Assembly (NCBI GenBank): GCA_965262605.1
Contig: CBDHFN010000003.1
Span: 434,001-498,000, forward strand
DNA length: 64,000 nt
Source: CBDHFN01 sp965262605
GTDB lineage: Bacteria > Pseudomonadota > Alphaproteobacteria > JASGCL01
Reading direction: 5' to 3'
Below are positions 51,059 to 60,068 of the stretch, piece by piece. Position numbers and translations under genes: made by a program. How positions within the stretch are numbered: the stretch's first letter is position 1; each line of letters opens with the position of its first letter. The notes under the pieces were generated by a model. It had not been told where the DNA came from. It did no database searches and saw only the letters and a list, made by a program, of their open reading frames with translations.

Positions 51059-52231
51059 ATGAAGCGAGTCATCAATAATAATAAGCAACTCCATGAGTTC
51101 TTAGAAACAATATCAGAAAGCGAATTTGTCGCGATTGATACCGAATTCGTGCGCGAAAAAACTTTTTTTCCGCAATTATGTTTAATTCAAATTGCTGATG
51201 CGAATCATCATGCCGCCATTGACCCATTTGCGAAAGATTGTGATTTAAATATCTTATTTGATTTTTTATTTGATACAAAACGATTGAAAATTTTTCATTC
51301 GGGACGCCAAGATTGCGAAATTTTTTATCATTTATGCGGTAATGTGCCAACCCCGATTTTTGATACGCAAATTGCCGCCATGGTATTGGGGCTGGGCGAA
51401 CAAGTTTCATATCAACGATTAGTTGAAAAATACACGCATGTTAAACTGGACAAATCTTTGCGATTTCAAGATTGGGTGCTTCGCCCTTTGCCAGCAAATA
51501 CCATTGATTACGCGTTGAACGATGTAATATATCTGGCGCAAATTTACCCCATCATGGCAAATCAATTGACCAAAGAAAATAAATTAGAATGGATTAACGA
51601 AGAATTATCGGAATTAAGTAATTTAGATAATTATAATATAGATCCGAAAACGGCTTATTTACGCGGGAAAATGTTGCCGAATAATGATGTTAAGCGCGCC
51701 CAATATCAACAATTAATGCAGCTTCGCGAAGAATTAGCGATAAAACGCAATATCCCACGGGGTTTTATTTTAAAAGACGAACAAATTGCCGATATTATCG
51801 CTCAACAACCGCGCAGTTGTGAAAATTTAGCCAATTTACGAGGCATTGGTAAAGGTTTGGCTTTTGGCAAAGATGGGCAATTTATTGTTGATATTATTAC
51901 AAATGCCAAAGCGGAACAAGCCCCACCCATGCCACAAATTTGCGTATTACCCACGGTTGATGAAAATCTTTTGGAAATGTTGAAATTATTGTTAAAAATC
52001 AAATCAAGAAGTTATAATATCGTGCCGCGAATTATTGCCAGTAATGATGATTTAATTTTTATCGCCGCGGGCAAACCACCATCTAGCATGATGCGTGGCT
52101 GGCGGTATGAGGTTTTTGGGCAATTTGCCGAAGAATTTATTGGCGGTAAAATTAACTTATCGGTTAAAGTCGCCAAAGATACCATTAAAAACCCTTATCA
52201 TTTGTTGTTATTAGAGCATAAAGATGAGTGA
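51059..52231 (+). CDS. rnd: Ribonuclease D
   Basis: 3'-5' exoribonuclease for tRNA maturation, 390 residues. DEDD motifs: FVAIDTEFVREKTFFP, FHSGRQDCEIF, and YALNDVIYLAQIYP; an HRDC domain follows near 215-285 (QQLMQLREELAIKRNIPRGFILKDE). It heads an operon of seven overlapping or closely spaced genes. The rodZ-like gene begins inside its last codons. Confidence 0.95.
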   Translation: MKRVINNNKQLHEFLETISESEFVAIDTEFVREKTFFPQLCLIQIADANHHAAIDPFAKDCDLNILFDFLFDTKRLKIFHSGRQDCEIFYHLCGNVPTPIFDTQIAAMVLGLGEQVSYQRLVEKYTHVKLDKSLRFQDWVLRPLPANTIDYALNDVIYLAQIYPIMANQLTKENKLEWINEELSELSNLDNYNIDPKTAYLRGKMLPNNDVKRAQYQQLMQLREELAIKRNIPRGFILKDEQIADIIAQQPRSCENLANLRGIGKGLAFGKDGQFIVDIITNAKAEQAPPMPQICVLPTVDENLLEMLKLLLKIKSRSYNIVPRIIASNDDLIFIAAGKPPSSMMRGWRYEVFGQFAEEFIGGKINLSVKVAKDTIKNPYHLLLLEHKDE

Positions 52232-53069
52232 AAATATTGAATTTAATGCGCAAATTGCGAAAATTATCGGCATTAAATTATCCGAAGCGCGCATGGCGCA
52301 ACAATTAACCACCGCCTATATTGCCAATGAAACAAAAATCCGCGAACGGCAAATTTTAGCCATTGAGCAAGCAGATTTTAGCAATATTTCCATTCCCATC
52401 GTTTATGTTAAGGCATTTATCAAGAAATATGCTGATTTTTTAAAAATAAATATTCAAGATGATTTGGACAAGCTAACCCAAGAAATGCCGAAAACTACGA
52501 TTGCACCCAACCGCGCGCCAAGCTTGCAATTATTTTTATCATTGCGCCAAGTGGGTATTTTGTCATTTGTCGGGTTTTTTGTAATAATCATAAGCTATTG
52601 GTCTTTTTATGATGATAGCGCGCCGAAAACGCCCAATAACAACCCCATCGTTGCGAAGTTAGATTTTTCTGAATCGGCAAAAAATGCCAATATCGTTGCG
52701 CCAACGACCGATTCGGGGAAAAATGATACCAACGAGCAAGCTAATATAGCAAAACAACCAAGCGAAAGCATTAAAACAGATAATCAATTTAATAATTTAA
52801 ATCAAGATACTTTGGTAAGCGTTATTGCTAGGGGCGAAACTTGGGCAAGAATCAAAAATAATGACGGACAAATTATCGCCGAGGGTGTATTTGCATCGGG
52901 CGCAATTATCGCGCGTCCCGAAAAAAATGATAATTTGATAATTTTTGCCAATAATTCGGATATATTCTTGCAATATCGCCTTAAAAACTATGAAATTCCT
53001 AAAAATATGATTGGCGATGGGCTTAATCTGCCGCAATTAATTTCTGTGGCAAAAATTCTTACCCAATAA
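52224..53069 (+). CDS. RodZ-like helix-turn-helix membrane protein
   Basis: 281 residues. A cytoplasmic HTH_25 domain (about 8-85: KIIGIKLSEARMAQQLTTAYIANETKIRERQILAIE, then VYVKAFIKKYADFL), one membrane helix (about 112-130), an N/D-rich linker, and a C-terminal DUF4115-type periplasmic domain (VSVIARGETWARIKNNDGQIIAEGVF). RodZ links MreB to the elongasome in rods. No mre gene is in the window, so symbol assignment is withheld. Overlaps rnd by 8 bp. Confidence 0.85.
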   Translation: MSENIEFNAQIAKIIGIKLSEARMAQQLTTAYIANETKIRERQILAIEQADFSNISIPIVYVKAFIKKYADFLKINIQDDLDKLTQEMPKTTIAPNRAPSLQLFLSLRQVGILSFVGFFVIIISYWSFYDDSAPKTPNNNPIVAKLDFSESAKNANIVAPTTDSGKNDTNEQANIAKQPSESIKTDNQFNNLNQDTLVSVIARGETWARIKNNDGQIIAEGVFASGAIIARPEKNDNLIIFANNSDIFLQYRLKNYEIPKNMIGDGLNLPQLISVAKILTQ

Positions 53070-53073
53070 CCCC

Positions 53074-54201
53074 ATGGATAATCGCCAAAATTTTCCAGAA
53101 CAATACCAAGATTTAGCCAAGTTATTTGCGCCAGTTGCCGAATTGCGCATCATCGGCGGTGCCGTTCGCAACTTAATTTGTCAATTACCCATCAATGATT
53201 ATGATTGCGCCGTCAATTGCCACCCCGATGAAATTTTAAAAATATGCAAGGAATATAAACTTAATTTAAGCGGGTTAAGTCATGGCGTAATTGGGATAGT
53301 CTTTCAAGGCGAATATACCGAAATTGCCGCAACAAGAAGCGATATAGCAACCAATGGCAGACGCGCCGTGGTTGCCTATACCAAAGATTGGGCGTTGGAC
53401 GCTGTGCGCCGTGATTTCACCATAAATTCGTTAAGCATGGATATAAATGGTAAAATTCATGATTATTGCCATGGTTGCGCCGATTTTCACCCCCTTAATT
53501 TGCAATTTATTGGCAATGCCAAAGAGCGCATTGCCGAAGATAATTTGCGCATTTTTCGTTTTTTTAGATTTTTATCGGTGCTTCCTTGCCAAAAATGGCA
53601 AGACCCCGCGGAATTTATGAATCAAGAATTTTCATTGCGTAATTTAAGCATTGAACGCATTGAGGGCGAAATGCAGAAAATTTTATTGGGTGATAATTGG
53701 CATTTAGCCTGTAATTTAGCCCATATTCATGGCTTATTTCGGCAATTAAATTGGCAATTTAACGCCATACAAGCCGATAAAATTGCCCAAATGCCAATCA
53801 AAATAAATTTAGCCGTGCAGTTATTGCGCATTATCCCTAATTTTAAGCCGCAAACTTGGGGCAAGAAATTTTCACAATCTTGCCAAATCATTATGAAAAA
53901 CGCTGATAAAACCGATTATTACCGCATGATTGATGAGCTTGAATGGCATGATACAGAAAATATCTTGCAATATCAATGGCTTAATGGGGCAATATCATTG
54001 CAACAATATCAAGCAATTACCAGCGAACTTGCAATATTTACCAAGCCAAAATTTCCGCTATCGGGGCATGATTTGCCCTATAACGGCAAAAATCTCGGTG
54101 AAATTTTGCAAATTACCCGCACAAAATGGCAATTAAGCAAATTTTCACTTAGCAAAGATGATTTGTTAAAAGAAACAAAAAAATTGATTTTCAAAAAATA
54201 A
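53074..54201 (+). CDS. CCA tRNA nucleotidyltransferase / poly(A) polymerase family
   Basis: 375 residues of class II nucleotidyltransferase. Motifs: LRIIGGAVRNLI, metal pair in INDYDCAV, a TRSD-like ATRSDIATNGRRAVV, DAVRRDFTINSLSMDING, and FIGNAKERIAEDNLRIFRFFRFLSVL. In alphaproteobacteria such single genes usually serve as the CCA-adding enzyme. Both tRNAs here encode CCA, so repair would be the likely role. It starts 4 bp after the rodZ-like gene. Confidence 0.88.
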   Translation: MDNRQNFPEQYQDLAKLFAPVAELRIIGGAVRNLICQLPINDYDCAVNCHPDEILKICKEYKLNLSGLSHGVIGIVFQGEYTEIAATRSDIATNGRRAVVAYTKDWALDAVRRDFTINSLSMDINGKIHDYCHGCADFHPLNLQFIGNAKERIAEDNLRIFRFFRFLSVLPCQKWQDPAEFMNQEFSLRNLSIERIEGEMQKILLGDNWHLACNLAHIHGLFRQLNWQFNAIQADKIAQMPIKINLAVQLLRIIPNFKPQTWGKKFSQSCQIIMKNADKTDYYRMIDELEWHDTENILQYQWLNGAISLQQYQAITSELAIFTKPKFPLSGHDLPYNGKNLGEILQITRTKWQLSKFSLSKDDLLKETKKLIFKK

Positions 54202-54236
54202 ATGATATGGTGGTTTTGACAAAAATAGCGAAAATC

Positions 54237-55022
54237 ATGAAAAAATCTATTATTAACCCAAGGCTAATCGCCAGATTAGACATTAAAGCCCCTAATTTAA
54301 TTAAATCAATTCAATTAGAGGGTTTGCGTAAAATGGGCGACCCCAATGAATTTGCCCAAAAATATTATAATCAAGGCATTGACGAAATTATTTATATGGA
54401 TATTGTCGCGTCTTTATATAACCGCAATTCTTTATTGGATATAGTCAAGCGCACCAGCGATTGCGTGTTTGTGCCCATCACCGTGGGTGGTGGGATTCGC
54501 ACGATTCAAGACGCAAAAAATGCCCTAAGCGCGGGCGCGGATAAAATTGCCGTTAATACCGCGGCGATTAATGATGAAAATCTTATCAGTGAAATTGCCG
54601 CGAAATTTGGTTCGCAATGTATGGTTATTTCTATTGAAGCAAAAGCCAATGGCATAAATCATAATGGCGTGAAGCAATATGAAGCCTATACTGATAATGG
54701 GCGCGAACGAACGGGTAAAAATGTCGTTGAATGGGCGTTGCGTGCTGAAAAATTGGGCGCGGGCGAGATTTTGCTGACCGCTGTTGATAATGAAGGCACG
54801 CGCAAGGGATTTGATTATGATTTAATTGCGCAAATAACCGCCGAATGTAAAATTCCAGTGATTGCTTCGGGTGGTTGTGGTAAAAGCGCGGATATTGTCC
54901 AAGCCATCAATGAATCACATGCTGATGCCGTGGCAATTGCCGATATTTTGCATTATAACCGCGCCGAAATTCAAGAAATCAAAGAATTTGCGCGTCAGCA
55001 CGGGGTTGCGTTTCGTGTTTAA
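54237..55022 (+). CDS. HisF2-type cyclase for glycan biosynthesis (WbuZ/PtmF-like)
   Basis: TIM-barrel protein of 261 residues related to imidazole-glycerol-phosphate synthase subunit HisF. The wording RLIARLDIKAPNLIKSIQLEGLRKMGDP, EIIYMDIVASLYNRNSLLDIVKR, VPITVGGGIRTIQDAKNALSAGADKIAVNT, and YEAYTDNGRERTG matches the paralogue (HisF2/WbuZ/PtmF) that with HisH2 and a WbpG-like amidotransferase makes acetamidino or amidino sugars such as legionaminic-type acids, rather than histidine. Neither partner is in the window. An upstream ATG at 54207 is possible. Confidence 0.8.
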   Translation: MKKSIINPRLIARLDIKAPNLIKSIQLEGLRKMGDPNEFAQKYYNQGIDEIIYMDIVASLYNRNSLLDIVKRTSDCVFVPITVGGGIRTIQDAKNALSAGADKIAVNTAAINDENLISEIAAKFGSQCMVISIEAKANGINHNGVKQYEAYTDNGRERTGKNVVEWALRAEKLGAGEILLTAVDNEGTRKGFDYDLIAQITAECKIPVIASGGCGKSADIVQAINESHADAVAIADILHYNRAEIQEIKEFARQHGVAFRV

Positions 55023-56286
55023 GCTTGGATTATACGCCGATAAATCACTGCCTTATTTATTGGGATTATGCTTGCCCGCAACCATGCTGGATAAAGTGCC
55101 GACAACCGCGATGATGGTGCTAATTTTTTTGGCTTTAATCATATCCGCGTTTGGAAATGGCAAATTTTTTGCAAAAATCCGCCATAAACTTGGGCAGGCA
55201 AAGGCAAAAATATGGATATTAGCGTTTTTATTATTAGTGCCTGGTTTTGCTTTTGCTAATTTTTCGTTTTTATCCTTAGGAATCTGGTTGCGCTCCATCG
55301 CCTTGGTGGTGATGGTTTGGTGGATTATGGAATATATCACGCAAAATCCGCAAATTATGCCCAAAATTTTGCAAATTTTTGCGATAAGCGCGATAGTGGT
55401 TTTATGTTCGTGGTTGTTGGTTGCCGAAATGGGCTTGGTTGATTATAAAGCCAATAAATGGCGATCTTTTTTTGCAGGTTTAATGATGATTTTAGCCGCT
55501 TCGGCTTCGCAAATATCTTGGCAAAAGCGGGGTATTATTATTTTATTGGGGGTATTGTTGTTCTTGCCGCCTTCGGTAATTTTAGGGTTGGCATCGCACG
55601 GCAATTTAGTTTCAAGAATGAGCTTCATCGCCATTATTGCCGCGATTTTTTTGGGCGTTGCCTTTGCGCTTACCCGTAGGTATTTTCCCAAATACCGCAT
55701 CGCTTTAGTCAGTATTTTATTGGCAGGCTATATTGGTTTTTGCCTAAGTTTAATTTATATTAGCCCCAAGCCTGAATATACGGATAAAAATTTTACAAAA
55801 AATTCGGTGGAATTGATAAAATCATATTTTGGGGTTGCGCCTTTGGAAGTTGTTAACCGATTTCAAATTTGGGGCTATGCTAAGCTTGTCGCATGGGAAA
55901 ACCCGTTTTTTGGCGTTGGTATAAGCCAGCTTCGCCATCAAAGCGGCGCCGATATTGTGATTCCGGGCTTAAATGAAGCGGCGGGTAATAATTTGAAATT
56001 TGCTTTTGTGTTAACTCACCCGCATTTTTCATGGTTAGAAATCGCGACCGAAGGCGGATTATTGGCGATGATAGCCCTGTTTCTTGCCCTGAAATTTGAA
56101 ATTTATGGCGCAATTTGGCGATTTTTTGTCAATCAACAACCCCAAGCAATTTGGAGCGCACTGATTTTAATTTATTATTCATTAGCATCATTATCAAGCT
56201 TTTCCATTTGGTCGTTTCATATTTTAAGCGGTATTGCCTTTGCGTTTAGCTTGATTCGGGCGAATGAGGATATTATAGGGACATGA
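55015..56286 (+). CDS. O-antigen ligase-like (Wzy_C) membrane protein
   Basis: Polytopic inner-membrane protein of 423 residues. The likely start is GTG at 55015, overlapping the HisF2 stop by 8 bp with GGGG upstream; no ATG fits better. At least ten hydrophobic segments are visible. The large periplasmic loop contains WENPFFGVGISQLRHQ and THPHFSWLEIATEGGLLAMIALF, the conserved His-containing region of the O-antigen ligase/polymerase family. It may ligate O-antigen to lipid A-core or transfer another glycan; sequence alone does not decide. Confidence 0.8.
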   Translation: MFKLGLYADKSLPYLLGLCLPATMLDKVPTTAMMVLIFLALIISAFGNGKFFAKIRHKLGQAKAKIWILAFLLLVPGFAFANFSFLSLGIWLRSIALVVMVWWIMEYITQNPQIMPKILQIFAISAIVVLCSWLLVAEMGLVDYKANKWRSFFAGLMMILAASASQISWQKRGIIILLGVLLFLPPSVILGLASHGNLVSRMSFIAIIAAIFLGVAFALTRRYFPKYRIALVSILLAGYIGFCLSLIYISPKPEYTDKNFTKNSVELIKSYFGVAPLEVVNRFQIWGYAKLVAWENPFFGVGISQLRHQSGADIVIPGLNEAAGNNLKFAFVLTHPHFSWLEIATEGGLLAMIALFLALKFEIYGAIWRFFVNQQPQAIWSALILIYYSLASLSSFSIWSFHILSGIAFAFSLIRANEDIIGT

Positions 56287-57203
56287 TGATTAAAAAACGG
56301 ATAATTTTTATGGGTAGCCCTGATTTTGCCTTGCCAAGCTTGCAATTATTGCACGAAGGCGGGCATGAAATTATCGTTTTTACTCAGCCACCACGCCCCA
56401 AAGGGCGCGGGTATATGGTGCAAAAAACTGCCGTTGCTGAATTCGCCGAAAAGCTAAATTATCCGGTTTACTGCCCGTCAAACCTGCATGATGGTGAAAT
56501 ATTACAAATTTTATCGCAATTTCAACCCGATTATATTATTGTCGTTGCCTATGGCTTAATTTTAAGCCAAGAAATACTTAATTTGCCGAAAATTGCGTGC
56601 TGGAATTTGCATGGTTCGTTATTGCCGCAATGGCGCGGCGCCGCACCGATTGAACGGGCAATATTGGCGGGCGATGAATTGGGCGGGTTTTCCATTCAAA
56701 ATATCGCGCTTAAACTTGATTCGGGCGATATTATTGCCCAAGAGTCCGTGCCAATTTTGCAAAAAACTGCCCTTGTTTACCGCCAAGAATTAAGTATTTT
56801 AGGCGCGCAAAAATTAGCGTGGTTAGTTAATTTGCCTGCGAATCAATTGCCGATTCCTCAAGCACAAAACCATAATTTAGCAACATTTGCCCCCAAAATT
56901 ACCAAAGAAGAACTATGGTGTAATTTAACCAACCATGCGCAAATTTTGCAACGGCAAATTCGCGCTTTTAATATGCAAGGTTGCAGCGTTGAAATTAATA
57001 ATATTCGGTATAAAATTTTTAATGCCCAAGAAATTAATATTAATATTGCGCAAGGCGAGATTCGCGCCCATCATGGACAAGTTATTTTAGGCGCGGGACA
57101 AAATTCCGCATTAATCTTAAACGAAATTCAACCTGCTGGCAAAAATCGCTTGAAAAATAAAGATATATTTAATTATATGCGTAATATTGGGTTAATATCA
57201 TGA
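56283..57203 (+). CDS. fmt: Methionyl-tRNA formyltransferase
   Basis: 306 residues. Formylates initiator Met-tRNA. IIFMGSPDFALPSLQLL, PPRPKGRGYMVQKTAV, catalytic region NLHGSLLPQWRGAAPIERAILAGD, and the C-terminal OB-like domain with QIRAFNMQGCSVE. Normally next to def; here it lies between an O-antigen ligase and ubiB, overlapping both by 4 bp. Confidence 0.95.
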   Translation: MMIKKRIIFMGSPDFALPSLQLLHEGGHEIIVFTQPPRPKGRGYMVQKTAVAEFAEKLNYPVYCPSNLHDGEILQILSQFQPDYIIVVAYGLILSQEILNLPKIACWNLHGSLLPQWRGAAPIERAILAGDELGGFSIQNIALKLDSGDIIAQESVPILQKTALVYRQELSILGAQKLAWLVNLPANQLPIPQAQNHNLATFAPKITKEELWCNLTNHAQILQRQIRAFNMQGCSVEINNIRYKIFNAQEININIAQGEIRAHHGQVILGAGQNSALILNEIQPAGKNRLKNKDIFNYMRNIGLIS

Positions 57204-58498
57204 TTTTTAAGCTGATGAATTTATTGATTTTTTTAATACGCCATTTCCCGCGCGATAAAAATAATCCCCAAATTATCGCCCGATTAAAATCGCATTTGGC
57301 GCAAAATGGTCCAATTTTTGTCAAATTAGGGCAGGCACTATCCGTGCGCCCTGATTTAGTCGGCGATGAATGCGCAAGGCAATTAACTTCGTTTCAAGAT
57401 GCCATGCCACCATTTAGTTTTAACCAAGTAAGCGCGATTTTATCAAGGGAATTACCCGCAGAATCACGGCAATTAATCGCGCATATTGACGAAATACCCG
57501 TTGCTGCCGCGTCCATTGCCCAAGTGCATAAAATCACGCTTAACGATGGGCGCATTATGGCGCTTAAAGTCTTGCGCCCGCATATTTGGCGTGATTTTTC
57601 GCATGATATTAAATTATTGCGGTTTTTATCGCAAATTATCTGCTTTTTTTCCCAAGAAGCCCGCCGTTTGCGCCTAAGCGAGGTCATGGATTATTTATAT
57701 CATACCGCTAAGAAAGAATGCGATTTACGCCTTGAAGCAGCAAGTGCCGTGGAATTGGCGCAAAATTTTAAAAATGAACAAGATATTTTTTATGTACCCC
57801 AAGTTGAATGGCGATTAACCACGCGCAATATCGCGTGTTTTGATTGGGTTGATGGCGTTAAATTTAATGATAAAACCGCCATTGATGCCTTGGGTCTTGA
57901 CGCAAGACAAATTGTCGCCAATGCGTCCAGAATTTTTTTCTTGCAAATTTACCGCGATGGTTTTTTTCATGGTGATTTGCATCCGGGCAATGTATTTATT
58001 CGCCAAGATGGCGTGATAGTGCCCGTTGATTTTGGCATTATGGGGCGAATTTCGCGTTCAAGGCAATTATTTTTAGCCGATTTATTAGTGGGTTTATTGC
58101 AAGGTGATTATAAATTAATTGCCAAAATTCATCGCGAGCAAGGGATTTTAGATGAAAAAGCTAATCTTGACGATTTTGCGCTTGCGATGCGGGCGGTTGG
58201 TGAAAAATATCTTACCCGTGCGTGGGTTGATATATCCGTGGGGGCGTTATTGGGCGAAATGTTTGAAATAACTCGTGAATTTGGTATGCCTACGCAACTT
58301 GATTTATTATTATATCAAAAAGCCGTCATAATGGCAGAAGGATTAGGGCGAAGCCTTGATTCGCAAGTGAATATGTGGTTGCTTTCGCGCCCGTTAATTG
58401 AGGAATGGTTGCAAGAAAATCGCGGTGTTATGGCAAGATTTAAGGAAATTTTGGCGCAAATTCAGCAATTAATTTTAAATTTTTTATCTAAACACTGA
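57200..58498 (+). CDS. ubiB: Ubiquinone biosynthesis kinase-like protein UbiB
   Basis: ABC1/AarF family, 432 residues. KxGQ motif in FVKLGQALSVRPDLVGDE, ALKVLRPHIWRDF, the HGDLHPGNVFIRQDG catalytic loop and VPVDFGIMGRI. A short C-terminal hydrophobic end replaces the usual pair of membrane helices. It closes the operon beginning at rnd, and a structured hairpin region follows. Confidence 0.92.
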   Translation: MIFKLMNLLIFLIRHFPRDKNNPQIIARLKSHLAQNGPIFVKLGQALSVRPDLVGDECARQLTSFQDAMPPFSFNQVSAILSRELPAESRQLIAHIDEIPVAAASIAQVHKITLNDGRIMALKVLRPHIWRDFSHDIKLLRFLSQIICFFSQEARRLRLSEVMDYLYHTAKKECDLRLEAASAVELAQNFKNEQDIFYVPQVEWRLTTRNIACFDWVDGVKFNDKTAIDALGLDARQIVANASRIFFLQIYRDGFFHGDLHPGNVFIRQDGVIVPVDFGIMGRISRSRQLFLADLLVGLLQGDYKLIAKIHREQGILDEKANLDDFALAMRAVGEKYLTRAWVDISVGALLGEMFEITREFGMPTQLDLLLYQKAVIMAEGLGRSLDSQVNMWLLSRPLIEEWLQENRGVMARFKEILAQIQQLILNFLSKH

Positions 58499-58520
58499 TT
58501 CCTCAATAAGATTATCCATC

Positions 58521-58578
58521 TAGGCATAAAATAGTCCATTAACTATTTTATATACAAATTGCCTGCAATTTGTGCCTA
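58521..58578. terminator. Three-stem structured element after ubiB
   Basis: Outer arms TAGGC (58521-58525)/GCCTA (58574-58578) enclose two perfect hairpins: AAAATAGT...ACTATTTT and ACAAATTGC-CT-GCAATTTGT (58554-58573). It lies between convergent ubiB and the 58698 gene and could be a bidirectional terminator, though there is no clear T-run. Confidence 0.45.
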
Positions 58579-58697
58579 TCAATGTTTAATTGGTATTTAT
58601 TCATGGGCTTATATTATGACCTACTTCACGCGTGCCGTCCTTGATTTGCTGTAAAATTACTTTTTCCATATTATTTCTTTGTTCATATTTACCAGAA

Positions 58698-59597
58698 TTA
58701 CTTATTGTCAATTAATAAATTTTCTAATTGGTTTAATAATTTAATAGATGAATCTATGTCTAAATCTTCTGGAAAATTTATATTATAATTTATATTGCCT
58801 ATCAAGCTGTTAAAAAAATCAATATTATTCTCGCTTGCGATTATTATACCCTTAATTGCATTGAAATTTATATTTTCATAAAATTTTGTATTAAATGTTT
58901 TTTTATGGGATTCAAAAATGAAATCCTTTATTATCCCGATATAATTTGTTTTATTATATTCAAATACAATTATTTCACCAGTTTCAATTATAAATCCGTT
59001 ATTATCTTTATCATAATAATATATCCCATCATATGATTGTGCAATATACCCGCCATTTGTTGGCATAAATTTGACCCTGCTAAGTGATGGCAAGAGAGCT
59101 GCTAGAGAATTACCTGCTAATATACCATCAAAACAATTATTAAAAAGCATTTCTTTTGGATAAGCATTCATATATTCATACTTCAAATTAAATTGAGGAG
59201 AATATAAATATTCAGTATTATTTTTTTGTAATTTAGATATATTTTCCCTGATTAGATTATATTGATTTATTATTTGGCGGTGTATTTTCTTTAAATCGTT
59301 ATTTGAAACAGCTGGTGTTTCTTTATTTATTTTTTCTAATTCTTCCTTTGTTTTATCTTGCAATATGGGTTTACTATAAAATTTTTGCGCTGTTTGGAAG
59401 TTATTAACATGTGCATCATCATTTTCCAAAATAAAATCCATTCTTGGTGTTAAGCCCGCCTCAAGAATATTAAAAATATCATGGTGCAATGATTCTGAAT
59501 TATCCAAATTAACGATATTTTCGTCATTATTTTTTTTATGTTCTGTAAAAATATTTTGAATATTTTTTACAATAATATTGGGGTTATTATTGGTCAT
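58698..59597 (-). CDS. Unknown AT-rich protein (possible secreted effector)
   Basis: 299 residues from the ATG at 59597, chosen because GGAGG lies 6 bp before it; a longer frame to 59642 lacks this. The protein is rich in Asn, Ile, Lys and Tyr, with no signal peptide, a polar N-terminus (MTNNNPNIIVKNIQNIF), a helical KEELEKINKE region near residue 85, and a central beta-rich part (GGYIAQSYDGIYYYDKDNNGFIIETGEIIVFEY). I recognise no family. Its base composition is more AT-rich than neighbours, which suggests acquisition. It overlaps the upstream small gene by 11 bp. Confidence 0.65.
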   Translation of the reverse strand: MTNNNPNIIVKNIQNIFTEHKKNNDENIVNLDNSESLHHDIFNILEAGLTPRMDFILENDDAHVNNFQTAQKFYSKPILQDKTKEELEKINKETPAVSNNDLKKIHRQIINQYNLIRENISKLQKNNTEYLYSPQFNLKYEYMNAYPKEMLFNNCFDGILAGNSLAALLPSLSRVKFMPTNGGYIAQSYDGIYYYDKDNNGFIIETGEIIVFEYNKTNYIGIIKDFIFESHKKTFNTKFYENINFNAIKGIIIASENNIDFFNSLIGNINYNINFPEDLDIDSSIKLLNQLENLLIDNK

Positions 59598-59943
59598 AAC
59601 GCCTCCAAATATAATGATTATTTTTATTATTATCAATAACAAGCGTGAATATTATCAAATTTTGTTTATATTGCAAACGAAACTCATTCTTTTGGGGGAT
59701 AAATTTAACACTCCATCGCGATGCTGCCGATTCATAGTTTTTAACTAATAATTCAGTAATGATTTCACAATCATTTTCATTATGGGTAAAAATATTATTT
59801 TTAAATTCCACCCCAGCTTGACAAATAATTCGTTTATCTTTTATACATTGAAAAATATCAGATATTCGCGTGTGCCCAGCGGTGTTATTTTGTGCATAAA
59901 CCATTGGCTGTGTAAAAACATTACTTTTATTTGCATTGGACAT
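59587..59943 (-). CDS. Unknown small protein, upstream partner of the 58698 gene
   Basis: 118 residues, no signal peptide. N-terminal Asn/Ser-rich stretch (MSNANKSNVFTQPMVYAQNN), then CIKDKRIICQAGVEFKNNIF and a strand-rich end (WSVKFIPQKNEFRLQYKQNLIIFTLVIDNN). Not recognised. Coupled to the next gene by overlap. A two-gene unit of a small protein and a larger secretable protein could be chaperone plus effector, but the small protein is not obviously of the CesT type. Confidence 0.55.
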   Translation of the reverse strand: MSNANKSNVFTQPMVYAQNNTAGHTRISDIFQCIKDKRIICQAGVEFKNNIFTHNENDCEIITELLVKNYESAASRWSVKFIPQKNEFRLQYKQNLIIFTLVIDNNKNNHYIWRRYDQ

Positions 59944-60068
59944 AATAAAATAATATCAAAAAAAATATAATATGTCAATTATTATCCCATGCCTATATTA
60001 CGGCAAAAAATAAAGTCACCTGCTATAATGAAATATTACAGGAAAAAAATCAAATTGACATCAAACTA

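Noticed and set aside
54207..55022. Histidine biosynthesis hisF
   Set aside because: The sequence wording matches the HisF2/WbuZ paralogue, and no other his cyclase-pathway gene is adjacent.
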